A DNA stretch of 64,000 nt from Sipunculus nudus (lineage: Eukaryota; Annelida; Sipuncula; Golfingiida; Sipunculidae): contig CM049308.1 of the NCBI GenBank assembly GCA_026874595.1, positions 25,716,367 through 25,780,366 of the forward strand. The letters are read 5' to 3'. Every line of letters begins with the position of its first letter. The stretch's first letter is position 1. Made by a program: the position numbers and the translations under genes. The notes under the pieces were generated by a model. It was not told where the DNA came from. It worked only from the letters and a program-made list of their open reading frames with translations, and ran no database searches. Below are positions 43,801 to 55,259 of this stretch, piece by piece.

Positions 43801-45330
43801 TCCTAGTTAAACATATGGCCGGGGACCCTTGTGGCCCTAGGTCCTTGTTGTATTTTTAAATAATTAGTTAGGCATTTTCCAACATTGCTTATATATCAGT
43901 TGGAATTCTCAATGGGGTATCTGTTTTTAAATTATTTTTTTCGTGTCGCTCTTTAAAAGAAAAAAAAATGTACAAAACGGAACAAGAAACTTGAGTAAAC
44001 TGACAATGTTTAATACCTATAGCATCGTTTTACGGAAGATTTATTATCGATTACAAATGTATAAATTACCAAATAAATATGTAAACGATAATGCATAAAT
44101 ATGCGAACGACAGAATTGCATTTTATAATTCAGATGTATATATAAAAGAGATATGATATTTGAACGTATAAAAGCAAGTTATAGACCAATGAAGCAACTG
44201 CACACATGGAAAAGTAATTTAAGCTATACCAGTTATTCAAAATAAATGCTGGTGAGTAATATCTTAAAAAGTATTTAGAGATTAATATACATTCATGAGT
44301 AATTCGTTTGCCTTTTCAATGATGTTTAATGCACTTAAATGTTTATATGCAGTTTTGTCTTTATTTATAACTGATCAGTTATCTGAGATTTAATTATGAA
44401 TGAAATGTTTACATCGTTGGGCACTTGTGCTCACGTCTCATGTTCATCTCTATACGATACCTTATAAAGATATTATTAATATTCTATCGGTTGTTAGAAA
44501 AAAAAGGTTTATCATGTAACTATCGACGTTGGTTGGTTCGTCTGTTAGCAGCTGTACTCAACAGTTATAGACGGACTTATGAGGAGAGCCAAAAAAAACA
44601 ATCCAAAATAATTAAGAGTTAACTGGATCAAAATAATATTTTTATTTAAAAGATGATTTACTGTTGTGAAAAAAGGCGATAAAAGTCTTTTTTATTATTT
44701 AGGGGAAACTTTAATTGAATATATATTTCCGAAAGGGGCGAGCGGACCGGTTATGCAAAATCGAGTTGGTGAACTTGACCCACATTTCTCTTGAATAAAT
44801 ATAATCTTCGCGCTATAAACTGTAAATTCACAAAATAAAAAAAAAAATACACATAAAACGTTTTGTCTCAACTTTGTTCATGAGTTTCAAGTTGTAAACT
44901 ATATCTCGGGAAAATATTATAAGTTGCACCTCTGTATCCATTTATAACAATTTCACAATTCACAAATTGACAGATCGTATATGAAGTGGAAAATGCAAAG
45001 GTATATATTAATAACCGTGGATTTGTGTTTTGTTAGTTTCAAGTCTGCAAATAATAAAATGTTAGATTGAAACTACGACGACATGTTTACAAGAGATTGA
45101 ATGTGGTACTGGCCATCTAATACCTCTTTCTCTCATCCATCAATAACAGTTGATTTTTTTTTTCCAAAACCATTATTCCGAAGTTTAAGAATAGAAAAAG
45201 GGCAGTTTTTCGTTGTTTTTTTTTTAAGGCAAAGAATTCTGTTTTTTTTTTCGGTATTAAGTGATTTAAATTCAAACAGCGTACCCAACGATTCACGCAT
45301 TATAACCTTTTGAACATTAGAAGTTTACAC
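43800..45330. other. AT-rich interval
   Basis: Contains T and A homopolymers; short frames such as 45101-45313 are low-complexity. No gene seen. Confidence 0.4.
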
Positions 45331-45332
45331 TG

Positions 45333-45387
<55 letters not shown>

Positions 45388-45418
45388 ATAAGATAAATGT
45401 TTATGGCAAGTGCCTGCG

Positions 45419-45460
<42 letters not shown>
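45331..45460. repeat. Two (TA)n microsatellites
   Basis: TA runs at about 45337-45382 and 45422-45458 separated by unique sequence. Confidence 0.95.
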
Positions 45461-45461
<1 letters not shown>

Positions 45462-45544
45462 TTATATATGTATGATTATGCGAAGTATCAACTAGCCCCC
45501 CCCCCCTTGCAAAATCCTGGATCCGCCCCTGATACCTTTATTGG

Positions 45545-46040
45545 TATATTATTTATGTATGTTTATGGCTTGTTATAGGCCTTTATGTTATATCACTGGA
45601 TGATCTGTTTGCATTAATACCTTGATGGTATATTATTTATGTATGTTTATGGCTTGATATAGGCCTTTATGTTATATCATTGGATAACCTGTTTGCATTT
45701 ATACCTTGATGGTATATTATTTATGTATGTTTATGGCTTGATATAGGCCTTTATGTTATATCACTGGATGATCTGTTTGCATTAATACCTTGATGGTATA
45801 TTATTTATGTATGTTTATGGTTTGATATAGGCCTTTATGTTATATCATTGGATAACCTGTTTGCATTTATACCTTGATGGTATATTATTTATGTATGTTT
45901 ATGGCTTGATATAGGCCTTTATGTTATATCACTGGATGATCTGTTTGCATTAATACCTTGATGGTATATTATTTATGTATGTATATGGCTTGATATTATA
46001 TCACTGGATGATCTCTTTGCATTTATATTTTGATGGCATA
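45545..46040 (+). repeat. 84-bp tandem array with alternating A/B subtypes
   Basis: TATATTATTTATGTATGTTT starts at 45545, 45629, 45713, 45797, 45881 and 45965, an exact 84-bp period. The unit tails alternate between subtype A (CACTGGATGATCTG, CATTAATACC) and subtype B (CATTGGATAACCTG, CATTTATACC) in the order A B A B A, so the array is better described as a 168-bp higher-order repeat. The last unit is truncated. It begins immediately after the hAT-like terminus at 45531. Confidence 0.95.
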
Positions 46041-47236
46041 TATTTTTTGTTACATCCACAGGTTTTTGCTTTGGAGTTATGACTTGCTCAGTAGTCCCAG
46101 CTTCTTGAGCACAGACACATTCTTTTTACCATATAGCTCACAAAAAAATAAGTAACTATAATCTTTATTCAGGTGTGAAGTTGATGGGTGAATATAAAAC
46201 AAGTAAATACAAATAAAACTTTTTATTTTCAGGTGAAGCCTTCAGTAATCACTAGCTGTTGAAATTTGAATGCCTGATTATCACACAAAATAACATGACA
46301 ATTACTATATAAGGCCTGAAATTTGTCCTTCGTGCATTTCTTCTATTATCACAGATATTTGCCCAGAATGGGCTGAAAGATTTTAATCCTTTAGCTCAAT
46401 TATAGGTTGCACCCATTTCATTTTGAGATTCAACAAGGATGTGATAAGACTTTGTATTTCTTTTTTTTTTTTTTTTGTTAATATGATGTATCACTGCTTA
46501 ATAGAGACTGAAGGATTGTAATCTGGCAATCAGAAAGATACCAAAAACATGCATAAGTTGCATTTTTTAAAAGGAAACCAACACTTTTCCATACCAGTAA
46601 ATGACATTCTCCAAGACCTTTCTACATTCTTTATTTCAATCACAATGCTGCACCATTGTCCACAGATATCCACAGATGAGGAAACTCCTAGCATAAAAGA
46701 CCACAGACACCTGGTCTTTCAATTTCAAAGGTGGATACAAGCAGGGCCTGTCAGTTCATTGAGTGTGGACTTCCTTGGCCTTACAGGTATGGTTTGTGCC
46801 CTGACTGCTGCACTGCCAGAAAATTTACGATGAAATCCGATACCTGACATTCATATGAGCTAACAACCTGACAAACTACTTATTACTATCAGAATTAGGA
46901 GAATCTTTGGTTGTAACAAATGATCAGATTTACATTTTGAAAAGCTCTTCATTTCCTTTTACATAGTTCCAAGCATGTTGTAACAACATTTCCTTGTCAG
47001 TAGTGAAGTTTATATAAAGGGGGTGGGTATGTTTGTGTCTTGAATGGTACAGGAGTTCAATCAAAATAATAAAAAAATATATGCTTAAATAATTTAAACT
47101 GATAGATCAACGGTAATCTAACACATTTGAGAATTTCTTTTTCATTTTTCATCTTTTTGGGGGGAACTGTGGAATTTTGACACACATAATGACAATAGCA
47201 AAGTTACATTTAACAACAAAACCATGCCTGACTTAC
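46041..47236. other. Interval 3' of the helicase pseudogene
   Basis: T17-type run near 46460-46476. A plus-strand frame with a good donor-like site (TTACAG|GTATGG at 46786) is present, but the opposite strand (46560-46840) has FYARS and NVERSWRM text that might be a decayed further helicase exon; neither is secure. Confidence 0.3.
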
Positions 47237-48021
47237 TTGCAATACACAATTGTCTTTGGGCATTGGGCCTTCATGGTCTTGAGGTCAGCTGCCAGCCAAG
47301 ACAGCTCCTTCTCGATGTGCATCCCCCAGCTGGACTTGAAAGTGAGAAACACATTCTGTGTGTTTGGCAGAACAGCAACAGTCCTTTTGTCATGGAGACC
47401 CAAGAGATCAGTCAGAGATTGTTGCAGTCAGTAGCAACCATGGCACTTGACAGGTCACTGATCGGAGAAGGACAAGGTCCTTATACTGAGACCTTAAGGT
47501 GCCTCCCCTGCAAAGAAAACAATTCCTGTATGATCTTGTTGTTCATGAACTGACAAAAAAAGACATAAATATATACCACCACTTTATTTCCCTTGATGAT
47601 CTTTTATTTTTCCTTGTAGATACTTAATGCTTCTGTACTTCTTTCACATAAATTAAATTAAATTAAATTTTCAAACAAGCAAGCAATTGACAAGCAAATA
47701 ATCACAAATGAATACAAATAATGACCTGGATGGTTGCAATAACTTATGAATATGTATTATTATAAAAAAGTCAAACATAAATTTTAGCCTAATGTCAGCT
47801 AATATAAATTAAGGATGATACAGGTTACAATAAGGACTTGCCGTTGTAATATACAATGTGCCTCATTACAAGCCACAATGCAAAGCTGTTTCCTGTAGAT
47901 GGGCGATTTCATGAGGCTAATCCACTCATCGTTCATCAAAGCCTCTGGTGATGTAAACACGACTTGAAACCACCCATTCTTCAGTCCTGTGAAGAAAAGT
48001 ATGAATGAAGGACAAATCTGA

Positions 48022-48098
<77 letters not shown>

Positions 48099-48920
48099 CA
48101 TCAAATTTAAGTAACCATATGAGGTACATATGCTTCTTATCACAAATTAATTTCAATACTGCAAAGCTAAATTTAATATAAAATTTCTGCCTCGTGTACT
48201 AAACTAGGACAGAATTAAAATATGATCTGTCCATTAACCAATCAAGATTCAATCAATGGAGTTATCTGCTGTGGATGAAACTGGCACTCTTGTATTAATT
48301 ATATTTATATATTTGCAGACCCAGCTGCATTTACTTTTTTAATCACTTTAATAATGAAATCAAATACTAAACATGTGATAAATCAAGAAAAAAATAGGTC
48401 CCATTAATTAATATGTTGTTGTATAAACTATTTTTTTATACAACTATTTTTTTTTATTTTAAACTGTTATCAGACCACCTCAAATCAGCTTAAGTATTGG
48501 TAAGAAACTATCTAACAATTGTGTAGGGGGCGTGGCATTGAAGGGGGCGTGGCATTTAATAACATTTTTATTAGGTAAAGAAAAATTACCTCTAATGGTA
48601 TCTGCATCCAGCTCATCTCGCCGGAGTCTAGCGAAGGCAGTGAGACCAATTCTTCGGCATTACGCCACCTGGTCTTGCATCAATGCTCTAAGAGGTGAGA
48701 TCACGACACAAATGTGTCCTGGCACACCTGTCCTTGCGTCCATTATCACCGGCATCAACACATAACACAGGGATTTCCCAAAGCCCGTTGGGAGAACGGC
48801 ACAAACATTGTGTCCATCAGTCACATAAGACTTTGACCTGTTCCTGCTTTAACTTTATGTCTAATTAAACTTGGGCTTGACCGTACTCTCAAAAAGTTCC
48901 TCACACTTCTTGGGATCCAT
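47237..48920 (-). pseudogene. RecQ-like DNA helicase pseudogene, three exons
   Basis: SF2 helicases of the RecQ type unwind DNA using ATP. Exon 1 (48920-48590): MDPKKCEELFES, then DGHNVCAVLPTGFGKSLCYV (motif I) and VVISPLRALMQDQV (motif Ia), donor GAG|GTAATT. Exon 2 (47986-47842), after TTTTCTTCACAG: WFQVVFTSPEALMNDEWISL and IVACNEAHCILQ, where motif II DEAH is NEAH. Exon 3 (47507-47237), after TTGTTTTCTTTGCAG: SQYKDLVLLRSVTCQVPWLL then LTAT (motif III), later LPNTQNVFLTF and KTIVYC, donor GCAA|GTAAGT. Exon phases agree (1 then 2). Damage: stops after KPKFN, a TAA at 48662-48660, the NEAH change and a shift near 47420. Motifs V and VI were not found. A (TA)n tract lies in intron 1. Confidence 0.85.
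48027..48094. repeat. (TA)n microsatellite in helicase intron 1
   Basis: TA run of about 68 bases just upstream of the acceptor of exon 2. Confidence 0.97.
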
Positions 48921-49305
48921 TTTGCTTGTAAACAATGACCACGTGCTTTGTTTATATCTGGCCGCTTACAACAAAAAGGTGAAGGTCGCAAGTCATGTGA
49001 TCAGAATCACGTGATATTTTTACGCCATTTTTAAATTTATAAGCTGGAAACAACGGCTGAGCTACCACGATCGTTAAGAGGTTGTTCTTAAAAAAATAAT
49101 AAGGTAAGAACATGCTAAAGTGGTCGAAAAGACTCATTTACTACCAAACCTAAGAACGATTGTATTTTGATGTGTATATTTTGCTTTTTATGAGTTTTTT
49201 TATTAAATTTTAAGATTTCACCATTACAAGGTCTAATTGTACAGATCGTTCTCACAACTGTCATGGTATCACAGTTGTCGATCCGCAACGACCCCGACCC
49301 TAACC
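48921..49305. other. Region upstream of the helicase pseudogene
   Basis: Includes two CACGTG words (about 48940 and 49010) and TATAAACA on the minus strand (about 48950), which could be relics of a promoter. A C-rich run near 49304-49321 borders repeat R1. Confidence 0.3.
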
Positions 49306-49309
49306 CCCC

Positions 49310-50700
49310 ACCCCCCCCCCACCCCATTGACTGGATCACCAAGTTTGGCTTAAGACAATTAGCTGCCTTAATTGCCACTTAAATTAAAAATCTGATTAAA
49401 GTGTTTACGACCTTTAGCAAACTGGACATTAAACATCTGTCTCCAAACGTATAAGCTCCACCCATTTGACTCTGCATGATTTTGCCAATTGCATACATGA
49501 AGTTCACAGCATGACAATTGTTTCCGAAAGCACTTTTATTTCTCTTTAAAATGATGTATAAAGTGAGAAACTATCACAAGGGAGAGCCAGGTTTCTGCAG
49601 TTCGAATGTAACCCCTCTAGTTCCTTTTTCATTTAGTTTCAGTTAAGTATTCAATGCGCTTAAAAATTGAAAGGTCATAATTGAAAAAAGATAGCCTTAA
49701 TATATTCTATGTTAACCTGCAATGACCTTTAATATAATCTTTACCTTCTGTGCTTTCAGTTGCTGCATCGATTGTGAGGATCGGAACAGTGAAAGTTAAC
49801 CTGGTGTTATTTTTGTTTCTCTTACCTCATTTCGTTTGCCAACATTTTGTTCAAAATGTCATTTTGTTTGCCGAGTTAAGAGGCCTGTAATACACATTGA
49901 ACAAATTATTTGGCACTGCTATCCAGAGAAATGTAAAGTAGATAGAAATTACTTCTTTCTTGACACCGAAAATGTGTCTGGCCCATGGACTACTTTGGAT
50001 GTTCCATAAGCATAAGCATGGTGATACTGACAACTCCAATGCTCCCCGGAATATTTTCAATCGATCTGTTTCCATTGTGTGTTAAGTACAATTTAGTTCA
50101 TTTATGCAATGAAATTCGTTCAAGCATAGAGAAAGAACCTATAATCTATGAATATGATTGAAATTATATTGTTATTCCTCCAGAAGATGTTTTGTCAATA
50201 TAAAGATGTAAATTTTGCATACAAGCTCACTTTCCATGTAAACTTGAGTGTATTACACTGTAAATTCAAACGACAGATAAAACACAGAAAAAATGCAGTG
50301 TTGACATTTTAAGTGTTCCGAGCATGAGTAAAACATATTATCACAAAGAATTGAATTTAGTCACCTTGCCTACTTCTATCTTCATGTAACCTCTGATAAA
50401 GAACACAGAATAGAATAGAAAATGTATGAAACTTGTCTTGTGTTTGTATAAGGGTGCCTGAGACAGATGTATGGGTCTTGCGGTGATAAGGGTGTAATCG
50501 AACTGATGTGCAGCATATGCTCCCTCACCATATATAACAGTATTTTATTTAATGGGTGAGAATTTATAATATATGGGGAATTAATGTCTATGGCTATAAA
50601 AATATTATTCTCCAAATAATTAGGTTACGTTGAAATATAAATTTACTTTTTTTTTTTTATTTATTGCAATAATGCCATATGCGGACCTCTTAAACCTATT
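49310..50700 (-). repeat. Dispersed repeat family R1, copy 2 (inverted)
   Basis: Reverse-complement partner of 1-1690, about 48 kb away. It carries a single copy of the 149-bp unit that is triplicated at 694-1140. Ends in GCGGACCTCTTAAACC near 50680-50697, the mirror of the window start. Confidence 0.75.
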
Positions 50701-51285
50701 TTATTTAAACTTTAGTGGAAAGCAGTGGAAAATATAAATTATAAGTTCAAAACTCATTATCTCAGAACTGCGGTCTTTCAAGTTCCACACTGGCCCGTTA
50801 AACAATATATAATATATACATACAGAAACAATATCCTCTTGCTCCTTTGTTTGTTCCATGATTTTGATTGTTGCGCCAAACTTGTAACAAAAGATGTCAT
50901 GTAAAACACTTACCTGATGTGAAAAAAACTGCAATTGACCCTAGGTGTGGCTGGCAATATACACAGGTAACACTGCTGCTGAAGCGAAACATGTCGTCAG
51001 ATTTGATCCTTATCAATAAAATTCCTCCACAATGTTCAGAAAATCATTTCATACGTTTTTTGCCCGGTAACTGATTTCTTTCATTGTTATGCACTGACGA
51101 CGTTAATGGTGAACGAAACTAAAAAAAAGTGGGAGGGGCGCATCCATCCTGCCCAAGTGGGTTTCTTTTTGTTACGAATGTTTTCCCTGACAACAATGAC
51201 ATGACTTGTACCCCGCGCTATAACGGGTTACTGTACTCGGCCAATCAGGACGCGAATCAGAGATGAGCAGCGCACTTTATAGCGC
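50701..51285. other. Unassigned interval with CCGCGCTATA inverted pair
   Basis: CCGCGCTATA (51213-51222) and TATAGCGCGG (51279-51288) are inverted copies about 56 bases apart, enclosing a CCAAT word (51241). Otherwise no feature. Confidence 0.4.
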
Positions 51286-51287
51286 GG

Positions 51288-51548
51288 TTACCAGTCCATG
51301 ATGACCTCATCGACAAGACAATCATAAGTAGCAAAACCTTCAGTGCTGATCTTGGAAAACTTCTGTCTGTTCGTCGCTACATGGATGCAGACTTGTCCGC
51401 ACTGCGAACATTGACCCTGACGCCAGGTGTAGGGTTGCTCAGCGGGTCCCTCTTCTTCCGGGCCTGCGATCTCTATCGGGCTTAAAGGCATGGCAGGAAT
51501 TGACCAGTCTCGACCTGCTCCTGGACGCGCGAGGGGAGCTCCCGACAA
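51288..51548 (-). CDS. Small GC-rich ORF with a Cys-x2-Cys pair
   Basis: The minus strand encodes 86 codons from MSGAPLARPGAGRDWSIPAM, through EEEGPAEQPYTWRQ, to CSQCGQVCIHVATNRQKFSK. CSQCGQVC could be half of a zinc ribbon. No splice site or family identified. The higher GC content than flanks may reflect a transferred or exonic piece. Confidence 0.3.
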   Translation of the reverse strand: MSGAPLARPGAGRDWSIPAMPLSPIEIAGPEEEGPAEQPYTWRQGQCSQCGQVCIHVATNRQKFSKISTEGFATYDCLVDEVIMDW

Positions 51549-51555
51549 GCTCGAT

Positions 51556-51612
51556 CAAACCTAAACCTAACCTAAGGAAACCCTAACACTTACCCTAAAA
51601 CCTAACCCTTCA
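51556..51612. repeat. Degenerate telomere-like CCCTAA tract
   Basis: Variants of CCTAA/CCCTAA are packed over about 55 bases (ACCTAAACCTAACCTAAGG, CCCTAACAC, TACCCTAAAACC, TAACCCTTC). It resembles an interstitial tract of the animal TTAGGG telomere repeat, with substitutions. Confidence 0.55.
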
Positions 51613-52640
51613 AGCTTAATAAACTAGTAAAGCATTAAAACGGACTTTTTTTTCTTCCAAAGGTAATAACCCCTATATCACCACCATTATGGTTGAAGCA
51701 TCTAAAACTAAAATATGTCTAGAGGGCTGGATTGGCTGCCAAACGGCTCTGTAAGAAATGTGTACACACACTGACACACCCTAACAGAATTGACCCACTC
51801 CATGATGGCTTAATCATAGACAAAAATGTTCTGCAAATACAGAAAGTGATATTTGAGAAATGTGTAATTTGTCTTGTAATCGAACCTTATACATTACAAG
51901 TAAAATAAATAACCTAAAAAAACTAAGAATGCAGCTTAACCTAGTCAAAAGAGGATAACAATAAGATACCTGCCTTGTTAATCAGACACGGATTTAAGTA
52001 ACACTTTAAAATACTGCATTGCATATAAATGTTTGACATAAAAACTAAAATTAAAAAAAAATAACCCCACAATCCATTCATCTATGACCTAAACCTGTTC
52101 AAGCAAGGAGACTTAAATATTTATCCGTCATCTTAAGGAGACATGCATTTGAGTGATTTTTTTTTTTAAATTCTGCATTGCATATGAAATGTTTAGGTTT
52201 TCAGATATCATGTAAATTAACAAATAAAAATTCATAAAATAATGCAAACATGAACCAAGTGTGAACAGAACCTTATCAGCTCTGGAGACCAAGGCATATG
52301 GCATAACTGCAGCCTGGAAAAGATATGGCTCACATGTGGGATCACATACCAGAATATCTCAAGCTTATATTCTGACTTGACAATTTATATTACAATGCTC
52401 CAGATAATGGAAATGACCTTTATACGAACACAGATCATAAAACCATGATGTGCAATTAGTAAGACATAATTCTAAGAGTATAACTGTACTGTAGTACTGT
52501 CGGTAACTTAAAGGATTAAATGGAATCATAACAGTGCCTCAGAGCACTACTTAACAAAACATGTTAAAACTTAAGGGTATCCAGTTTTCTCACAGATTAT
52601 ACTGGATATTGTCAATAATATTTTCATTAATGTTCTAATC
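51613..52640. other. Unassigned AT-rich interval
   Basis: No gene or repeat pair recognised. Confidence 0.4.
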
Positions 52641-52644
52641 TTCT

Positions 52645-53135
52645 GGCGAAACTCATACCCCCAGATTTTGGGGCATGGAGGACCTCACTAGCCTTGACTG
52701 CTTGAAGAGTATCATCACTTGGCCGGTTAAAATCTCTATAGACCCATATAACATGCCCAATGAATGAAGCTACAACGTCTTGCTAATGTTCACTAAAATT
52801 TCAAACCTGCATCAGTGTCCCCTCAAGTGTTGCCTCCTCAATTGTTTTAGATCAGGAGCTTGCATTTCTGTGCTCCACACTCTTTGGCAATTTAGTTTAT
52901 GCAGTCATTTCCTCTAAGAGGAAGCAGGTTAGTATCCATGGCAAATAGGTTTGGGGATTTAACCCAAAGTGCTCTTCTAAATTTCAAAACTGGATCCAGA
53001 TAAGGGTCATGTTTCTGCCAACAGGACTGGCATGCACCTTTTTGCCTTTTCTTCCTCCTTCCTCCACTCTGTGAATAGTATTCACCAATTTTAACTCAAA
53101 GTGCTGCTGCCACCTCTTTATCTGGGTTCTTTGAG
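52645..53135 (-). pseudogene. Unrecognised decayed coding sequence
   Basis: The minus strand alternates between frames with coding-like text: GACQSCWQKHDPYLDPVLKF, RRALWVKSPNLFAMDTNLLP, LRGNDCIN, stop, IAKECGAQKCKLL, and in another frame HVIWVYRDFNRPSDDTLQAV then KASEVLHAPKSGG. At least four stops or shifts. The cysteine pair and coherent vocabulary argue for an old gene; family unknown, transposon origin likely. Confidence 0.35.
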
Positions 53136-53340
53136 GAAACTAGGGAGACTCTTCTTCCTTCAGATACTGCGTCTCACCACACCTGCCATTGAAGCAAAAT
53201 GATCACAAGGCGGCATTAAATCATTAAATTTTGTTTATACAACTTGATCTTTGAAATGTGATGGTCGTCTAATATAGTGAGTTTCTCTTGCGAAGTTCTT
53301 ACAGCAAGCAATCAGTTTCAGGATCACTTGAAGCGGTTTC

Positions 53341-53341
<1 letters not shown>

Positions 53342-53391
<50 letters not shown>
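53342..53391. repeat. (TA)n microsatellite
   Basis: TA run of about 48 bases. Confidence 0.96.
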
Positions 53392-53398
<7 letters not shown>

Positions 53399-53629
53399 AT
53401 CAGCAAAGTTTCTTTAGCTTGGTTATGTTTCATAAACTTATAACCTCTAAATCAAAATTATTTCTGAAAAAATGAAAGCTTGTTAAAAGTTTCAACCATG
53501 ATGGCATGAAAACTCGCTAAAATTAATAATAAAAAATATTTTGCAATATATAGATATTTTCCTTTGATTAACGGGGGGGGGGGGATAATATACGCTGCCC
53601 CACCCAAACCATATATTGTCTCCTTGTGT

Positions 53630-53632
53630 GTG

Positions 53633-53688
<56 letters not shown>
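53630..53688. repeat. Compound (GT)n(TA)n microsatellite
   Basis: GTGTGTGAGTGTGTGTGTGTG followed by about 40 bases of TA; a G13-type run lies upstream at 53573-53584. Confidence 0.95.
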
Positions 53689-53691
<3 letters not shown>

Positions 53692-53929
53692 AAACTCTAG
53701 AACAAAATCATTTCTGAAGACATCGAATGATGAAAAAAGTAAATAATAAATGAAAGCCTGAGAGAAATTTTAACCATGATTGCATGGATTTACAACTGTC
53801 ACCTATAAAAATGATGAATATAAAACTTACTTTGTTGCCAAGACTTGAGCCTCAGCTGACTTGTTTCACAAACCCTGGCTTTCAGAGTCCCGGCAGCAGC
53901 TGCACCTTGTTGCTAACAACCGTCCAATA

Positions 53930-55250
53930 CAAACTAGATGTGTCGGAACGACACGAATGTCCCCGCCTAGGGCAAATTAGAAACATTTGTAAAATTTTGA
54001 AAAATTTTTTTAAGTTCAGGTGTTGTATGGTCAAAAGTAGGTCAACAAGGGCAAAATGCAAACTCGATCTGTAACGGGTCATTATCAAGCAACACACCAA
54101 ATATCATGCCAGTATATGCAGGCATTGTGAAAAAAGTTCATACATGTTCATTTTCCATTAAAATTTGTCTTTCATGAAATTTTCTATGTTTAGGAGCCGT
54201 AAAACAAACAAAAGTAGGTCAACCGGGACGAAACGCGAACTCGATCTGTAACTGTCATTATCTGCCCACACATAAAAAATCAGGGTGGTATCTGCAGGCA
54301 TTGAGGAAAAAAAGTCAGTACATATGCATTTGTTATGAACATTTCTATTTTTCATGAAACTTTCTATGTTCAGGAGCAGTCAAATGGTCAAAAGTCGGTC
54401 AACTGGGACAAAACAAGAACTCGATCTGTAACTGGTCATTATGTGCCTACACACCAAAAATCAGGCCCCCATCTGCAGGCACTGCGAAAAAAAGTCCATA
54501 CATGTGCACTTTTTTTTTGAAATTTTCTATTTAGAGCACCGTCAAATGGTCAAAAGTAGGTCAACTGGGACAAAACGTGAACTCTATCTGGGTGGTATCT
54601 GCAGGCATTGAGGAAAAAAAGTCAGTACATATGCATTTGTCATGAAAATTTATATTTTACATGAAATTTTCTATGTTCAGGAGCCGTAAAACAATCAAAA
54701 GTAGGTCAACTGGGACGAAACGCAAACTCAATCTGTAACTGGTCAATATCTGCCCACACACCAAAAATCAGGCCAATATCTGCAGGCATTGCGAAAAAAT
54801 GTCCGTACATGTGTATTTGTCATGAAATTTCATTTTTTTCATGAAATTTTCTTTGTTCAGGAGCCGTAAAACGGTCAAAAGTAGGTCAACCGGGACGAAA
54901 CGCGAACTCTATCCGTAACTGGTCTATATCTGCCCACACATAAAAAATCAGAAGAGTATCTGCAGGCATTGCGGAAAAAGTCCGTACATGTGTATCTGTC
55001 ATGAATATTTCTATTTTTCATGAAATTTTCTAAGTTAAGGAGGCGTAAAACAATCAAAAGTAGGTCAACCGGGACGAAACGCGAACTCGATCTGTAACTG
55101 GTCATTATCTACCCACACACCAAAAATCAGGCCAATATGTGCAGGCACTGCGAAAAAAAAGTCCGTACAACTGTTTGATTTCAGAAATGACGGAAGGACG
55201 GACATGGGTAAAACTATATGCGCCGGCCACTTTGTGGCGGGGGCATAAAA
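53930..55250 (+). mobile_element. Tandem-core repeat element C (~165-bp units, GGACGGAC tract, hairpin)
   Basis: Seven or so units of about 165 bp share AAGTAGGTCAAC(T/C)GGGACGAAACGCGAACTC-type text, GTAACTGGTCATTATCTGCC, ATCTGCAGGCATTG and CATGAAATTTTCTA. Inspection shows starts near 53943, 54061, 54226, 54389, 54560, 54715, 54893 and 55075; the unit near 54540-54600 is internally deleted. The array ends at 55190-55205 with GACGGAAGGACGGACATGGG and a hairpin at 55217-55246 (TATGC and GGCCAC arms, TTT loop) followed by AAAA. Roughly 160-bp tandem cores are known from bivalve non-autonomous Helitron-like elements; membership is inference. Confidence 0.8.
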
Positions 55251-55259
55251 AAAGTCGTA

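Larger units (their letters stand above)
43511..45531. mobile_element. Possible hAT-type element bounded by CAGxGGCGGA ends
   Basis: The right end, read inward on the minus strand, is CAGGGGCGGATCCAGGATTT (45531-45512), typical of hAT termini. The left candidate is CAGTGGCGGAC at 43510-43520 before a C18 run. Only about 13 terminal positions correspond, and the 8-bp flanks (TTCTTAGT and ATACCTTT) do not match, so the two ends may come from different insertions. No transposase frame lies between them. Confidence 0.3.

Noticed and set aside
43511-45531. Complete hAT transposon
   Set aside because: The 8-bp flanks do not match and terminal identity is short, so it is listed only as a low-confidence possibility.
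47224-47553. 109-codon plus-strand ORF
   Set aside because: It is the complement of RecQ-like exon 3, which has helicase motifs and splice sites on the minus strand.
48532-48765. 77-codon plus-strand ORF
   Set aside because: Shadow of the minus-strand exon carrying helicase motifs I and Ia.
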